A stretch of 64,000 nucleotides of DNA from Chloroflexota bacterium (GCA_021325095.1 JAJPHV010000113.1:1-64000), one strand, 5' to 3'; shown: positions 50,893-59,364, counted from the stretch's first letter. Program-made: numbers and translations. The notes: generated by a model not told the origin, from the sequence alone.

Positions 50893-51067
50893 GTGACGCA
50901 AACAGCATCCTTGATCAGGGCGATCATCTTCGATTTTGGCGGCGTCCTGATGCGCACGGGCGACCCCGCCGGACGCCGCGAGTGGGAGGCTCGGCCTGGC
51001 AAGCAGCGAACTGGAACGGGTTGTTCACGGCAGCGCCCTCACGAAAGGTTCTCAAAATCACTCATGA
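50893..51067 (+). pseudogene. Decayed N-terminal fragment of a HAD-family gene
   Basis: A GTG at 50893 opens a frame reading IRAIIFDFGGVLMRTGDP, a clear HAD motif I. Near 50991 the coding signal switches to the next frame, where it reads GLASSELERVVHGSALTKG, the expected HAD cap helix, and ends at TGA 51065-51067. That stop overlaps the ATG of the intact HAD gene by two bases. This looks like a duplicated HAD gene truncated by deletion and a frameshift. A sequencing error could explain the shift, but not the missing remainder. Confidence 0.65.
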
Positions 51068-51702
51068 CGACACGCGCAATCATCTTCGATTACGGCAACG
51101 TGCTTGACGTAACCGACGACATGGAGCGCTGGCTTGCCAAGCGGGACGCAATGGCCGCGCCGCTCGGCATGACGGGCGCTGAACTCTGGAATTTGCTGTA
51201 CTACACCGAACCCTGGCAAAAGGTCAAACGCGGGCAAATCTCCGAAGGCGAGTTTTTGGAGATGGTGCTCGGCCCGCTTGGCATCAAGGGGCGCGCCGCG
51301 CAGGACGAGTTCATGGTTAAGCTGATCGAGGGCCGGGACAAGGTTCACCCCGACATGGCGGCGCTGCTGCGCGAACTCAAGCCGCACTACCTGCTCGGCC
51401 TGTTGAGCAACACGCAACTGGTCGAAATGGAAACCTGGATCGCGGAAAAGCAGGGTCTGAAAGGCATTTTCGATGCGGTGGTCAGTTCGGCAAAGGTGGG
51501 CATGGCAAAACCCGACCCTGAAATTTACGAACTGGCTCTGAAACTGCTCCGCGTCGCGCCACAAGAGGCCCTGTTCATCGATGACCTGGAACGCAACACC
51601 TCGGTGGCGGAAGCATTGGGCATTCCATCTATCATCTTCGAGTCCCCGGCCCAACTGCGCCGCGAACTGGCAGCGCGTGGCATTCTGCCTGTCCGTCCAT
51701 GA
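51064..51702 (+). CDS. HAD-superfamily phosphatase-like hydrolase
   Basis: About 212 residues from ATG 51064. Motif I is AIIFDYGNVLDVTD, where the second Asp expected at D+2 appears as Gly-Asn (DYGN), the pattern of YihX-like family HADs. Motif II is LGLLSNTQ, motif III Lys is VGMAKPDPEIYELAL, and motif IV is LFIDDLERN. It is a soluble phosphatase with unknown substrate. The next gene's start overlaps this stop (ATGA). In-frame fusion with the upstream HAD remnant from GTG 50893 is possible but unlikely. Confidence 0.88.
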   Translation: MTTRAIIFDYGNVLDVTDDMERWLAKRDAMAAPLGMTGAELWNLLYYTEPWQKVKRGQISEGEFLEMVLGPLGIKGRAAQDEFMVKLIEGRDKVHPDMAALLRELKPHYLLGLLSNTQLVEMETWIAEKQGLKGIFDAVVSSAKVGMAKPDPEIYELALKLLRVAPQEALFIDDLERNTSVAEALGIPSIIFESPAQLRRELAARGILPVRP

Positions 51703-52628
51703 TCAGGGTACGGCCCTACCGCGCCGACGATTTCAGTGCGGCGCTGGAAGTCATCAATGCAGCGGCGAAGGTTGACCATACACGGCGCATCACGGAAGCC
51801 GTCTTCCGGCGGGCCTGGGCCGACCCGGCCTACTATGATCATGCGGCGGTTGCCTTCGCCGATACCGACCATCCGGCAGGCTTCATCTGGTGGGATCGAG
51901 ATCAGGGCCAGTCACGACGGCTCGAAGGTTGGGTGCACCCGGCGTATCGCCGTCGCGGCGTCGGCACAGCGCTGCTCATTGCCGCCGAGTCTGCCGCGCG
52001 TGCCCAGGAAGTGCTGCCCATCACGCTCACCGGGCGCGTCTACAGCGACATTCCCGGCGGCGAAACGCTTTTTCGGCAGCGTGGCTATACAGAAGTCCAC
52101 CGTTTCTATCTCATGTCGCTGTCGCTGGTCGGGCGGCCCTTCGCGCCCGTTGAGGCGGCCCCGCCCGGCGTCACCCTCCGCGCCTTCCAGGAGCAAGATT
52201 TGGCGGCGCTGGTCGAAGCCGACAATGCCATCTTCGCCGGACATTGGGGATCGCGCACGCGGACGGTGCAGGCCTGGCAGCGCGAGATGCAGGAGTCACG
52301 GCCCTACGATCCATCGCTGTGGCTGCTGGCCTGGGAAAATGATCGGATCGTGGGGGAATGCCTCTGCCATCAGAGCCGCGAAGCCGGCCCAACGGACGCC
52401 TGGATCAGCATCCTCGGCGTGCGGCAGGACTGGCGAGGGCGCGGCCTGGGCCGCACGCTGCTGGTGCGGGGTCTACAAATATTGCAAGAGTCCGGGTTTA
52501 CCAGCGCCAGCCTGCACGTCGATGCGGAGAATACTCCGGCGCTCAAGCTGTATCGCAGCGTAGGAATGGAAGTCACGCGCACGCGGGTACACTTTGCCCG
52601 CCGGATCGAGGCCTCGAAGCACGTGTAA
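51699..52628 (+). CDS. Tandem GNAT acetyltransferase
   Basis: A 309-residue protein with two GNAT folds. The first (about 1-145) has the acetyl-CoA loop HPAYRRRGVGTALL. The second (about 155-309) has RQDWRGRGLGRTLLVRGLQ and LHVDAENTPALKLYRSVGM. Two-domain GNATs of this kind include mycothiol synthase MshD-like proteins, but the substrate is not evident. It is coupled to the HAD gene by a four-base overlap. Confidence 0.88.
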   Translation: MIRVRPYRADDFSAALEVINAAAKVDHTRRITEAVFRRAWADPAYYDHAAVAFADTDHPAGFIWWDRDQGQSRRLEGWVHPAYRRRGVGTALLIAAESAARAQEVLPITLTGRVYSDIPGGETLFRQRGYTEVHRFYLMSLSLVGRPFAPVEAAPPGVTLRAFQEQDLAALVEADNAIFAGHWGSRTRTVQAWQREMQESRPYDPSLWLLAWENDRIVGECLCHQSREAGPTDAWISILGVRQDWRGRGLGRTLLVRGLQILQESGFTSASLHVDAENTPALKLYRSVGMEVTRTRVHFARRIEASKHV

Positions 52629-52634
52629 AACCAA

Positions 52635-52740
52635 CCCCACCTCCTACCCCCCTCTCCGCAAGCAGAGAGGGAGAACTGGCGGATGGCAATCCACGTCGTA
52701 CTTTCTCCCCTCACCAGTTGGAGAGGGGCCGGGGTGAGGT
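52635..52740. repeat. Family A palindromic repeat, copy A7
   Basis: Outer arms CCCCACCTCCTACCCCCCTC and GGGGCCGGGGTGAGGT, with internal hairpins using CTCTCC/GGAGAG. The left arm is more diverged than in other copies. Confidence 0.8.
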
Positions 52741-52845
52741 CAATAACCCGCCAGATCGAAGCGACTGCCGCTGTGCGTGCCTGGTAATGTTTTGATACAA
52801 TGAACGCACACTGTTGTCATATTTGTAAACGCCCCAGGAGCAATC

Positions 52846-53211
52846 ATGAACGATATTCTCGGAAGGCTGAATATTGCGTACAACGGCGGGCCGTTCGGGT
52901 GGGGATGGGGCTTCGTCCTTTACCTGATCATCTTTCTTGCGATTCTCACATTGCTTCTCCAGAAGAAGAGTAATTTGCTGATTACCATTTTCATGGCGAT
53001 CACCGTGATGGCGGCGCTGCTTGACAAGATCAATGCTTTCCCGGCACGCGATTTCTGGGCATTCTTTGATCGGGTGATGATGCTGGTTTTCCCGCTGGTA
53101 GTCGGCGGCATGACACGCACGCCCCGGTCGCGCCCCTGGGCAATTCTGGGCGGTATTGTCGCGGGCGTTTATCTGTTTGCGCGCTGGTTCCTGGACCAGA
53201 TGCCGCACTGA
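52846..53211 (+). CDS. Small hypothetical membrane protein
   Basis: A 121-residue protein with an RBS-like CAGGAG before the ATG and about three or four hydrophobic segments (GWGFVLYLIIFLAILTLLLQ, LLITIFMAITVMAALL, MMLVFPLVVGGM, and AILGGIVAGVYLFAR). I recognise no family and no neighbour suggests a role. Confidence 0.6.
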   Translation: MNDILGRLNIAYNGGPFGWGWGFVLYLIIFLAILTLLLQKKSNLLITIFMAITVMAALLDKINAFPARDFWAFFDRVMMLVFPLVVGGMTRTPRSRPWAILGGIVAGVYLFARWFLDQMPH

Positions 53212-53216
53212 ATTTG

Positions 53217-53294
53217 CCTCACCCCAACCCCTCTCCACTCCGGTGGAGAGGGGCTTCTCAGTTCCCCTCTCCGCAAGCGGCCAGAGGGTGAGGT
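53217..53294. repeat. Family A palindromic repeat, copy A8
   Basis: A compact copy filling the gap between the convergent stops at 53211 and 53310. It contains the perfect inner hairpin CCCCTCTCCACTCCGGTGGA with GAGGGG. Confidence 0.88.
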
Positions 53295-53309
53295 AAATTT
53301 CCCATCAAT

Positions 53310-55190
53310 TTACTGCCCGACCACCGGCGCAGACTGCAACTTGAAGGATGCCACTGCCGCTTCCAGGACGTCATCTTTGGGGGAAAGCAGGCTGTCCACC
53401 GTTACGGGGACGAGCACATCGGGCGCGACACCTTCTCCTTCCACCGCGAGTTTGCCGTTGGCATCGGTGAAACCGCCCGTCGGAACCTGGATAAACGCGC
53501 CATCCGGCAGCAGATATTGGCCGCCGCTGACCGTTCCGGCCATGCCTGCCGACGGCGTATTCCCGACAATTGTCGCCCGCTTGCTGGACTTGAAGGTGTA
53601 AGCGAACAGGTCGGCGGCGCTGGCCGTGTTGCGATCCACCAGGATTGCCAGCGGCCCGTGATAGATCGGCTGGCGCGGATCGACGATCATCTCGTAGACC
53701 AACCGTCCATCGGATGCAAACTGTTTGCCGACGATGAACCCCTGATCGAAGAAGCGGCTTGCCATCGCATCGGACATCTGCGAGAACCCGCCCGGATTCG
53801 AGCGCACGTCGATGATAATTCCCGGCGCGTTGGAGGCGATCAGCGAATCAACAGCCCTGTCGAAGTCGCGCAGCGTCCCGGCTTCAAGGAATGAATTGAC
53901 GCGAATGTAGCCAATGCCCGATGGTAGTTTGTAGTCCTTGACGTCGGGTCTGTCTTTGCGAATGGCGCTGCCTGGCTTCGGCTCAACGCGGGTCAGCCTG
54001 GCCGTCGTTTCGGGCTGTCCCGGATTCTGAAAGGTCACGTCAACGCTTGTGCCCCGTTTGCCGAACGGCAGCAGACTCAGCCTGAGCGCCAGCAGGCCGT
54101 GCGGCGTGGACGAGTTGGCGTATTGAAGCGTCACGTCCCTGAGCGCATCCTGAACTGGCCTGCCGTCCCAGCGAGTGATGATCGCGCCCGGCTTCATTCC
54201 GGCCTGTGCTGCCGGACTGTCATCGCGCACCAGCACTACCACGACCTTGCCCTCGCTGGTCGAGTCCAGGCGGATGCCCAGGCCGCCGTTGTAATCGCTG
54301 ACAAGCGCGGGTAGGCCGAAATCGACATGCCCATCCGGGATCGCATTGCCGAAGTCACGGATGAGGCGCTGGCAGTCGGCGGCGGTCTTTGCCGTTTTCG
54401 AGGCCGGGATGAGCGTAGCGCGCAGTTTGGCCCAATCGATCTTGTGCAGGTCGGTGAAGGGGTAAACCTTCTGCACGCGGTCCAGGAAGGTCGGAATCAA
54501 TTCCGCGCAGCTTAATGACGTGTAATTGACCGTATCGCCCGCGCCCGTCGTAATCAGATCGACATCTGCCTTTGCCTCACGGATCACGTCAAAGGGACTC
54601 CTGTCCAGGTTGACGAGCGACCATCCGGCAGGCAGCGTCAGGCGCGGGTCGTCGGCAGTAAAGAGCTTGTGATCCGCGCCGTAATCGCTGGGAAACTGCT
54701 CCTTATCGTCGGCAGTCCAGACCAGCAGCTTGCCGCCCTCGACCACGTAGTCGATGCTGATCTTGAGCGTCGAGGCGATCATATCCTCATTCAGCGCCAT
54801 ATAGCCCCGTGAGGCCACGTCGCTCATCAGGCGGATGTCGAAAATCATCAGGTTCGGGTTGGGAGACTTGCCACCGGTCACGTCGAAGGGACGGCCCGCT
54901 GGTTTGGGCGGCAGGTCGATCTGGTAAGTGCCGTTGCTGGCCGAACCGTCATACGTGCCGATCACCTGCTGCGCCTTCGGCAGCAAATAGATCGGGTCGT
55001 TGCCGAACAGCCCGCTGGCGTCGTTCAGCCCGACCAGCAGCGGCAACGAATCGTAGCCCTGGTAGGCCACACTAAATTTCCCGCTCAGTTGCTCAACTTC
55101 AGTCGGTACGCTTCGCTGCGCCCACGCCACCGGGGCCAGCCCTGACAACAAAACCAACACCGTCACAACAATGCACAACCGCTTGATCAT
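53310..55190 (-). CDS. Secreted S41 family peptidase with PDZ domain
   Basis: A 626-residue exported protein. A signal peptide (residues 1-24, ending APVAWAQ) precedes a beta-rich N-terminal region, a helical segment with FLDRVQKVYPFTDLHKIDW (the TSP N-terminal region), a PDZ domain (about 315-400, AAQAGMKPGAIITRWDGRPV), and the S41 catalytic domain (about 410-600). Its GIIIDVRSNPGG block and the LVDRNTASAADLFAY block (Ser nucleophile) define C-terminal processing proteases. Target proteins are unknown. It is divergent from the SDR gene. Confidence 0.88.
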   Translation of the reverse strand: MIKRLCIVVTVLVLLSGLAPVAWAQRSVPTEVEQLSGKFSVAYQGYDSLPLLVGLNDASGLFGNDPIYLLPKAQQVIGTYDGSASNGTYQIDLPPKPAGRPFDVTGGKSPNPNLMIFDIRLMSDVASRGYMALNEDMIASTLKISIDYVVEGGKLLVWTADDKEQFPSDYGADHKLFTADDPRLTLPAGWSLVNLDRSPFDVIREAKADVDLITTGAGDTVNYTSLSCAELIPTFLDRVQKVYPFTDLHKIDWAKLRATLIPASKTAKTAADCQRLIRDFGNAIPDGHVDFGLPALVSDYNGGLGIRLDSTSEGKVVVVLVRDDSPAAQAGMKPGAIITRWDGRPVQDALRDVTLQYANSSTPHGLLALRLSLLPFGKRGTSVDVTFQNPGQPETTARLTRVEPKPGSAIRKDRPDVKDYKLPSGIGYIRVNSFLEAGTLRDFDRAVDSLIASNAPGIIIDVRSNPGGFSQMSDAMASRFFDQGFIVGKQFASDGRLVYEMIVDPRQPIYHGPLAILVDRNTASAADLFAYTFKSSKRATIVGNTPSAGMAGTVSGGQYLLPDGAFIQVPTGGFTDANGKLAVEGEGVAPDVLVPVTVDSLLSPKDDVLEAAVASFKLQSAPVVGQ

Positions 55191-55523
55191 GTTACACCCT
55201 CAGCATTCACCACCATTGTCCAGCAGTCCATCAAATTTGAGCAAAATCGACGGCGCAAGATTTGCAGCCCGGCCCTGCTCTGGCGTTCAAACAGAAACCG
55301 TGCTCGTCTCACGGGGCAGGCTGACAATACCACTATGCCTATCTGTCCATTATACCCGGCGACGCAGCGACGCAGAGGCGGCGGTAAGCGAGCCAACGGC
55401 GTAAGCGCAAATGCAGCGGGATCAACGGCTGGGAGAAGACACCGAAGGGTCAGCCCTATTTGTCCGGTCAGGGCACTCCGGCATATAATGGCGGATTGTG
55501 CTTTCTCACCCAGATAGTTCTTC
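55191..55523. other. Divergent intergenic region (333 bases)
   Basis: No gene is supported. It contains the promoter of the SDR gene (listed separately) and presumably that of the S41 gene. A tandem GACGCAGC/GACGCAGA repeat is seen near 55360. A 131-codon leftward frame here lacks any family features and is considered non-coding. Confidence 0.5.
55460..55489 (+). promoter_or_regulatory. Promoter of the SDR gene
   Basis: TTGTCC (55460-55465), an 18-base spacer and TATAAT (55484-55489), ending 34 bases before the ATG. No strong RBS is visible between them. Confidence 0.5.
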
Positions 55524-56294
55524 ATGACCGAAAAACTCCTACAGGACAGAGTGATTTTTCTAACGGGCGGCGCGCAGGGCATTGGCCGTGAATGTGCACT
55601 GGCCTACGCAAGGGAAGGCGCAGCGGTCATCGTCGCCGACATCAACCGGACGGCAGCCGAACAGACCCTTGCCGAATTATCCATTCCAGGTTTAGCAATT
55701 GAATGTGACGTCAGCAGCAGCGCCTCCGTCGAGGCGGCGATTCAGCTTGCGCTTAAGACCTTTGGCCGGATAGACGCTGTGCACAACAATGCCGGGATCA
55801 GCAGCCCGTCAAAGCCCCTGCATGAAACCAGCGAGGCCGAATGGGACACTTTGCAGCGCGTCAATCTGAAAAGTGTCTACCTGACCACGCGCTTCGCCTT
55901 CGAGTCGCTAAGAGCCAGCCAGGGCTGCATTCTGAACACAGCCAGCATGGTCGGGCTGATTGGGCAGGCCGATCACGCGGCTTATGTGGCGACGAAGGGC
56001 GGCATGATCAGCCTGACCAGAGCGATGGCCCTGGACTACGCGCGCTACAAAATCCGCGTCAACGCTGTTTGCCCGGCGGGTGTGTGGACGCCATTGCTGC
56101 GCGAGTGGGTGCAGGAGCAGCCGGACCCGCAGCAGATGATACAGTACTTAAACGACATTCATGCCCTGGGTTACTGCCCCAATGGGGACGTGATCGCCGA
56201 CGCTGCGGTGTTCCTGCTTTCCGACATGGCGCGATTCATCACGGGCTGCATCCTCCCGGTGAGCGGCGGGGCAGAACTTGGCTATCGTCGCTGA
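55524..56294 (+). CDS. Short-chain dehydrogenase/reductase (SDR)
   Basis: A 256-residue classical SDR with the nucleotide motif LTGGAQGIG, the NNAG motif (HNNAGISS), the catalytic Ser in LNTASMVGLIG and the Tyr-x-x-x-Lys motif YVATKGG. The aspartate after beta-2 (VADINR) points to NAD rather than NADP. Substrate unknown. Confidence 0.93.
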   Translation: MTEKLLQDRVIFLTGGAQGIGRECALAYAREGAAVIVADINRTAAEQTLAELSIPGLAIECDVSSSASVEAAIQLALKTFGRIDAVHNNAGISSPSKPLHETSEAEWDTLQRVNLKSVYLTTRFAFESLRASQGCILNTASMVGLIGQADHAAYVATKGGMISLTRAMALDYARYKIRVNAVCPAGVWTPLLREWVQEQPDPQQMIQYLNDIHALGYCPNGDVIADAAVFLLSDMARFITGCILPVSGGAELGYRR

Positions 56295-56352
56295 TGTTAC
56301 GCGCGAAGGACTTTTCACCTGTTGAGCAGGGTGAATCGGCCAAAGTGTAAGC

Positions 56353-57780
56353 CTACCTCACCCAATACAGGCCCGTAGCCGAATCTACCAGCAGAGTGTT
56401 ATCGGTCAGTGGCGCGAGTGAGGCATTTGACACATCCGCGCGCAGCAGCGTGCCGAGTGATATAGATGTTTGCACGACCAGCGCCAGTGCGGTGCCATCC
56501 GGCGACCAGGCCAGCGCACCGACGCGCGGGCCGTCGATAAGCGGGCTGGTCGGACGGGTTACGCCTGCCTCCACCGAGATCATGTATACCTGGGTCGAGT
56601 CAAGCTGTGTGATGCGCCCATCAGCGTTGTCGTCGCGCACCGCAACAGTGTAAGCGAGCCGGTTCCCGTCCGGCGACCAGGCCACCGCCCCGCCGACCAC
56701 CTGGTTTGCGCCCCCGGTCAGCGGCAAGGCAACGGCATCATTGGCCTGCATCACCCACAGGATGGGCACGTCGTCCATCGAGATGAAGCCATCGCCGTTC
56801 GTGTCGGTAGTCACAGCGCGGAAAGCCAGCCGTGTTCCACTCGGATTCCAGAGCACCGTCGGGAAATCCAGGCCCGCCGCTACGATGTTGACCACGCCTG
56901 TCGTCAGGTCAGCAACCGCCAGTTGCAGCGAATCGGGCTGCGTGATGCGGCCATTGGCGTCGTTGTCGGTGCGGTGCAAGAAGGCGATGTGGAAGCTGTC
57001 GGGACTCCAGACGGGCGTTCCGGCGTCCACCGCTCCCGGTGGGCTGATCACGCGCTGGTTGACACCGTTCACATCGGTGATCCACAGAGTGCGTGGATCA
57101 CTGGCATCGTAACCGTTGCGATTGGTGTCTACTTGCCGCACGTAGGCAATCGATGCGCCATTCGGACTCCAGCGCGGCGAGGAGATACGTGCCGTGCCGT
57201 CGGTCAACGGGAAAACGCCACCGGTGCGCGTGTCAAGCAAATACAGTCTGTTCACGCCAAAGAACGACTGTGTGAACAAAACGCGCGTTCCGTCGGGCGA
57301 CAGGCTCAGGCTCGTGTCATCCACGTTCGCGCCCGTGAACTGGATCAACAGGCCCGTGCGCGCATCGACCAGCGAAATTGAGCGGTTGGGCAAGCCTTGC
57401 GCCTGCGTCAGGATGATCAAGCGCCCACCATCGGGCGTGTAGGCGCTGTCGATCAACTTTTCCCGGCTGACGAGGCGGCTCAAGTTGTGCAGCAAGCCGC
57501 TCCGATCCACAAAGAAGGAGACTACCCCGTCGCTGCGGACAAGCGGTACTTGCGCGTCCTGCTGCGTGATCGGCGTGGTGTGGAGCGCACCGTCGGGGCC
57601 AGTTCCCAGGCGGAATAGCGAGTGCAGGTCAGTGTCGGCCAGCACCACACCGTCGTGGTTAGAATCCCACCACGCGCCAAAGATGATCGTGCCGGGGATT
57701 GTCACGGCTTGCGCATGGGCAGCGGCGGGCAGATTCAGGATCAGGCAAAGTGTGGACAAAACGAGAAGGCAGCGCTTCAT
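56353..57780 (-). CDS. Secreted TolB-like beta-propeller with calcium-type loops
   Basis: About 475 residues from ATG 57780 (AGGAG six bases upstream; ATG 57786 is too close to it). A signal peptide (MKRCLLVLSTLCLILNLPAA, cleaved near AHAQA) precedes about six PD40/WD40-like blades with repeated WSPDG, SPDGTRVLF and SPNGASIAYV. Five blades insert Asp/Asn-rich loops (DSNHDGVVLADTD, DTNRNGYDASD, DNDANGRITQPD, DTNGDGFISMDD, DDNADGRITQLD), which resemble EF-hand or dockerin calcium loops. Function unknown; it is probably an extracytoplasmic binding protein. Confidence 0.8.
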   Translation of the reverse strand: MKRCLLVLSTLCLILNLPAAAHAQAVTIPGTIIFGAWWDSNHDGVVLADTDLHSLFRLGTGPDGALHTTPITQQDAQVPLVRSDGVVSFFVDRSGLLHNLSRLVSREKLIDSAYTPDGGRLIILTQAQGLPNRSISLVDARTGLLIQFTGANVDDTSLSLSPDGTRVLFTQSFFGVNRLYLLDTRTGGVFPLTDGTARISSPRWSPNGASIAYVRQVDTNRNGYDASDPRTLWITDVNGVNQRVISPPGAVDAGTPVWSPDSFHIAFLHRTDNDANGRITQPDSLQLAVADLTTGVVNIVAAGLDFPTVLWNPSGTRLAFRAVTTDTNGDGFISMDDVPILWVMQANDAVALPLTGGANQVVGGAVAWSPDGNRLAYTVAVRDDNADGRITQLDSTQVYMISVEAGVTRPTSPLIDGPRVGALAWSPDGTALALVVQTSISLGTLLRADVSNASLAPLTDNTLLVDSATGLYWVR

Positions 57781-57983
57781 GGACATCTCCTGAACTCCGT
57801 CCTGAATCTAGCCAGGGGAGAACTCTCAATCCCCAATTCGTCCATCGCCCGATACATATCTTCGTAGGCGAAGGGTATCTCGTCAGGGTTCTCCGTTAAA
57901 TTCCCTATTGCTTTGTTGAAGATATATTCGAGGATTGGGTGTTTGTGTGACTTGTAGGATTTGCCGTTGTGTAGGTAAGTCAC
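57777..57983 (-). CDS. Short hypothetical protein downstream of XRE regulator (possibly truncated)
   Basis: A 68-residue frame whose ATG overlaps the XRE stop (ATGA) and whose TGA overlaps the start of the secreted propeller gene. It reads ILEYIFNKAIGNLTENPDEI, then AYEDMYRAMDELGIES, and then a less natural SSPLARFRTEFRRCP. In C-protein restriction loci the endonuclease gene sits in exactly this position, so it may be the N-terminal stump of such a gene. That is inference. Confidence 0.45.
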   Translation of the reverse strand: MTYLHNGKSYKSHKHPILEYIFNKAIGNLTENPDEIPFAYEDMYRAMDELGIESSPLARFRTEFRRCP

Positions 57984-58219
57984 TTCTGTTCATCCAGGTC
58001 GAGTAGTTCGGTCAGAGGCAGATCAAGGCATAAGGCAATTTTGTACAGGTTGAGAAGAGAAATGTTTCGCTTGCCTGTCTCAAGCTCGTTGTAGTAGGAA
58101 CGGCTGAATCCTGCTTTGGCAGCCAACTCTTCCTGTGTAAGTTGGCGAGCTGTCCGCAGTTGGCGCAGGCGTTCGCCCAATCGCCTCAAAACTTCGGCTT
58201 CACTGCTTGTTCTCTGCAT
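57980..58219 (-). CDS. XRE-family regulator, controller-protein-like
   Basis: About 79 residues from ATG 58219. A helix-turn-helix XRE domain covers residues 11-70 (LGERLRQLRTARQLTQEELA, AKAGFSRSYYNELETGKRNI, LYKIALCLDLPLTELL). Size and position fit C proteins of restriction-modification loci or antitoxin-like regulators. Longer versions up to 58516 add non-family sequence. The perfect inverted repeat at 58238-58268 lies just upstream of this start, supporting both the start choice and autoregulation. Confidence 0.8.
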   Translation of the reverse strand: MQRTSSEAEVLRRLGERLRQLRTARQLTQEELAAKAGFSRSYYNELETGKRNISLLNLYKIALCLDLPLTELLDLDEQK

Positions 58220-58237
58220 GAGGCGAGTATCCAGAGA

Positions 58238-58268
58238 GTCACTTAAATCACAACCCGATTTAAGTGAC
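58238..58268. promoter_or_regulatory. Perfect 12-bp inverted repeat operator of the XRE gene
   Basis: GTCACTTAAATC (58238-58249), a seven-base spacer and GATTTAAGTGAC (58257-58268). Perfect arms of this length, 19 bases before an XRE start, are the expected binding site of a dimeric autoregulator. Confidence 0.75.
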
Positions 58269-58320
58269 ATTACGGGATATGTAGAAGCGTTTTCTTTACT
58301 TACTGACATTATGCAGCCAA

Positions 58321-58467
58321 ACGGGCAGGCTGCAACTGGTTCGGGGTATCGAAAGCGGTGAGGAGTACGACCTGACCGGGCTGGGCGTGGATCGCTTCTT
58401 CTCGGAGACGGCAGCGCGCCGCCCAGCGATCCACGTCGATGTGCTGCGGCCTGGAACGAAGCACTAG
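58321..58467 (+). pseudogene. Orphan C-terminal coding fragment
   Basis: In one plus-strand frame this stretch reads smoothly as LQLVRGIESGEEYDLTGLGV, then DRFFSETAARRPAIHVDVLR, ending at TAG 58465-58467. Its amino-acid composition looks coding, but there is no start; upstream lies the AT-rich XRE promoter region. It appears to be the tail of a gene cut off when the XRE module arrived. I cannot name the family. Confidence 0.45.
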
Positions 58468-58522
58468 TTGTTCCAGGCTTACATCTTTGACGTGGAATAT
58501 TTATCGTTGGTTCCAACGTCCT

Positions 58523-58550
58523 TTGAGATTTGGCGGCTTATCGTTACAAT
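58523..58550 (+). promoter_or_regulatory. Promoter of the CoA-transferase - kinase operon (leaderless)
   Basis: TTGAGA (58523-58528), a 16-base spacer and TACAAT (58545-58550). The ATG at 58559 is only eight bases beyond the -10, so the transcript would start at or next to the start codon. No RBS exists. Confidence 0.55.
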
Positions 58551-58558
58551 GCCGCACT

Positions 58559-59353
58559 ATGAATGAAGATCGACGTATGTCCCTCAAAGAGGCTGCCGCG
58601 CTGGTCAAATCCGGGCAGGTACTGGCGCTCGGCGGCATGACGCTCTATCGCCGCCCGGTGGCCTTCGTCTACGAACTGCTGCGGCGCGCGGAGCGCCCGG
58701 TGGGCCTGACGCTGCTCAACTTCACGTCCGGCTACGAGTCCGATCTGCTGGTCGGGGCGGGCTGCGTGCGCCGGGTGCGAAGCTGCTACTTCGGGCTGGA
58801 AGCGTTCGGTTTCGCGCCGATGTTCACCGCCGCTAAGGGACTGGAAGTCACCCAGGAGACCGAGGCCAGCCTGGCCTACGGGATGCGCGCCACAATGGCG
58901 GGCGTGGGCTTTATGCCCTCGCTGGCCTGGATAGGCACGGATATGCTGGCGCTGCGGCCCGACGTGAAGACGATCATCGATCCGTACACCGGGGAGGAAG
59001 TGGCTGCCTTCCCGGCCCTGCACTGCGACGTGGCGGTGCTGCACGCGCTGGTCGCGGATCGGAGCGGCAACGTCCGCTTCAACCGCAACCGCGCCGTCGA
59101 TCCGGAACTGGGGCTGATCGCCGATACGGTCATTGTCACGGCGGAAGAAATCGTGGATGAACTGACCGCCGACGTTGATCTGGTCGGGCCGCTGGTGACG
59201 GGCGTCGTCCATGCGCCGCGCGGGGCCTGGCCGACATCGTGTTACCCGCTCTATCCGGTGGGTGGCGGCGAAATCCTGCGCTACATCGATGCCTGCAATG
59301 CGGGTTGTTTCGAGCAATACCTGGACGAAGTGCTGGCGAACTCTGCCGTGTGA
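58559..59353 (+). CDS. CoA-transferase subunit A family protein (GctA-like)
   Basis: About 264 residues from ATG 58559 (an alternative ATG lies six codons later at MSLKEAAALV). Family I CoA-transferase subunit A features are seen: LALGGMTLYRRPVAFVYELL, LVGAGCVRRVRSCYFGLEAF, VKTIIDPYTGEEVAAFPALH and GAWPTSCYPLY. Members form alpha-beta complexes that move CoA between acids such as glutaconate. The B subunit carrying the catalytic Glu is absent. Instead, an FGGY kinase follows after 11 bases, an unusual operon. Confidence 0.85.
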   Translation: MNEDRRMSLKEAAALVKSGQVLALGGMTLYRRPVAFVYELLRRAERPVGLTLLNFTSGYESDLLVGAGCVRRVRSCYFGLEAFGFAPMFTAAKGLEVTQETEASLAYGMRATMAGVGFMPSLAWIGTDMLALRPDVKTIIDPYTGEEVAAFPALHCDVAVLHALVADRSGNVRFNRNRAVDPELGLIADTVIVTAEEIVDELTADVDLVGPLVTGVVHAPRGAWPTSCYPLYPVGGGEILRYIDACNAGCFEQYLDEVLANSAV

Positions 59354-59364
59354 AGGCAAACCTG

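Noticed and set aside
58219-58516. N-terminally extended version of the XRE protein
   Set aside because: The extra residues are non-conserved and would place the perfect inverted repeat inside the coding region. The start at 58219 leaves it as an upstream operator.
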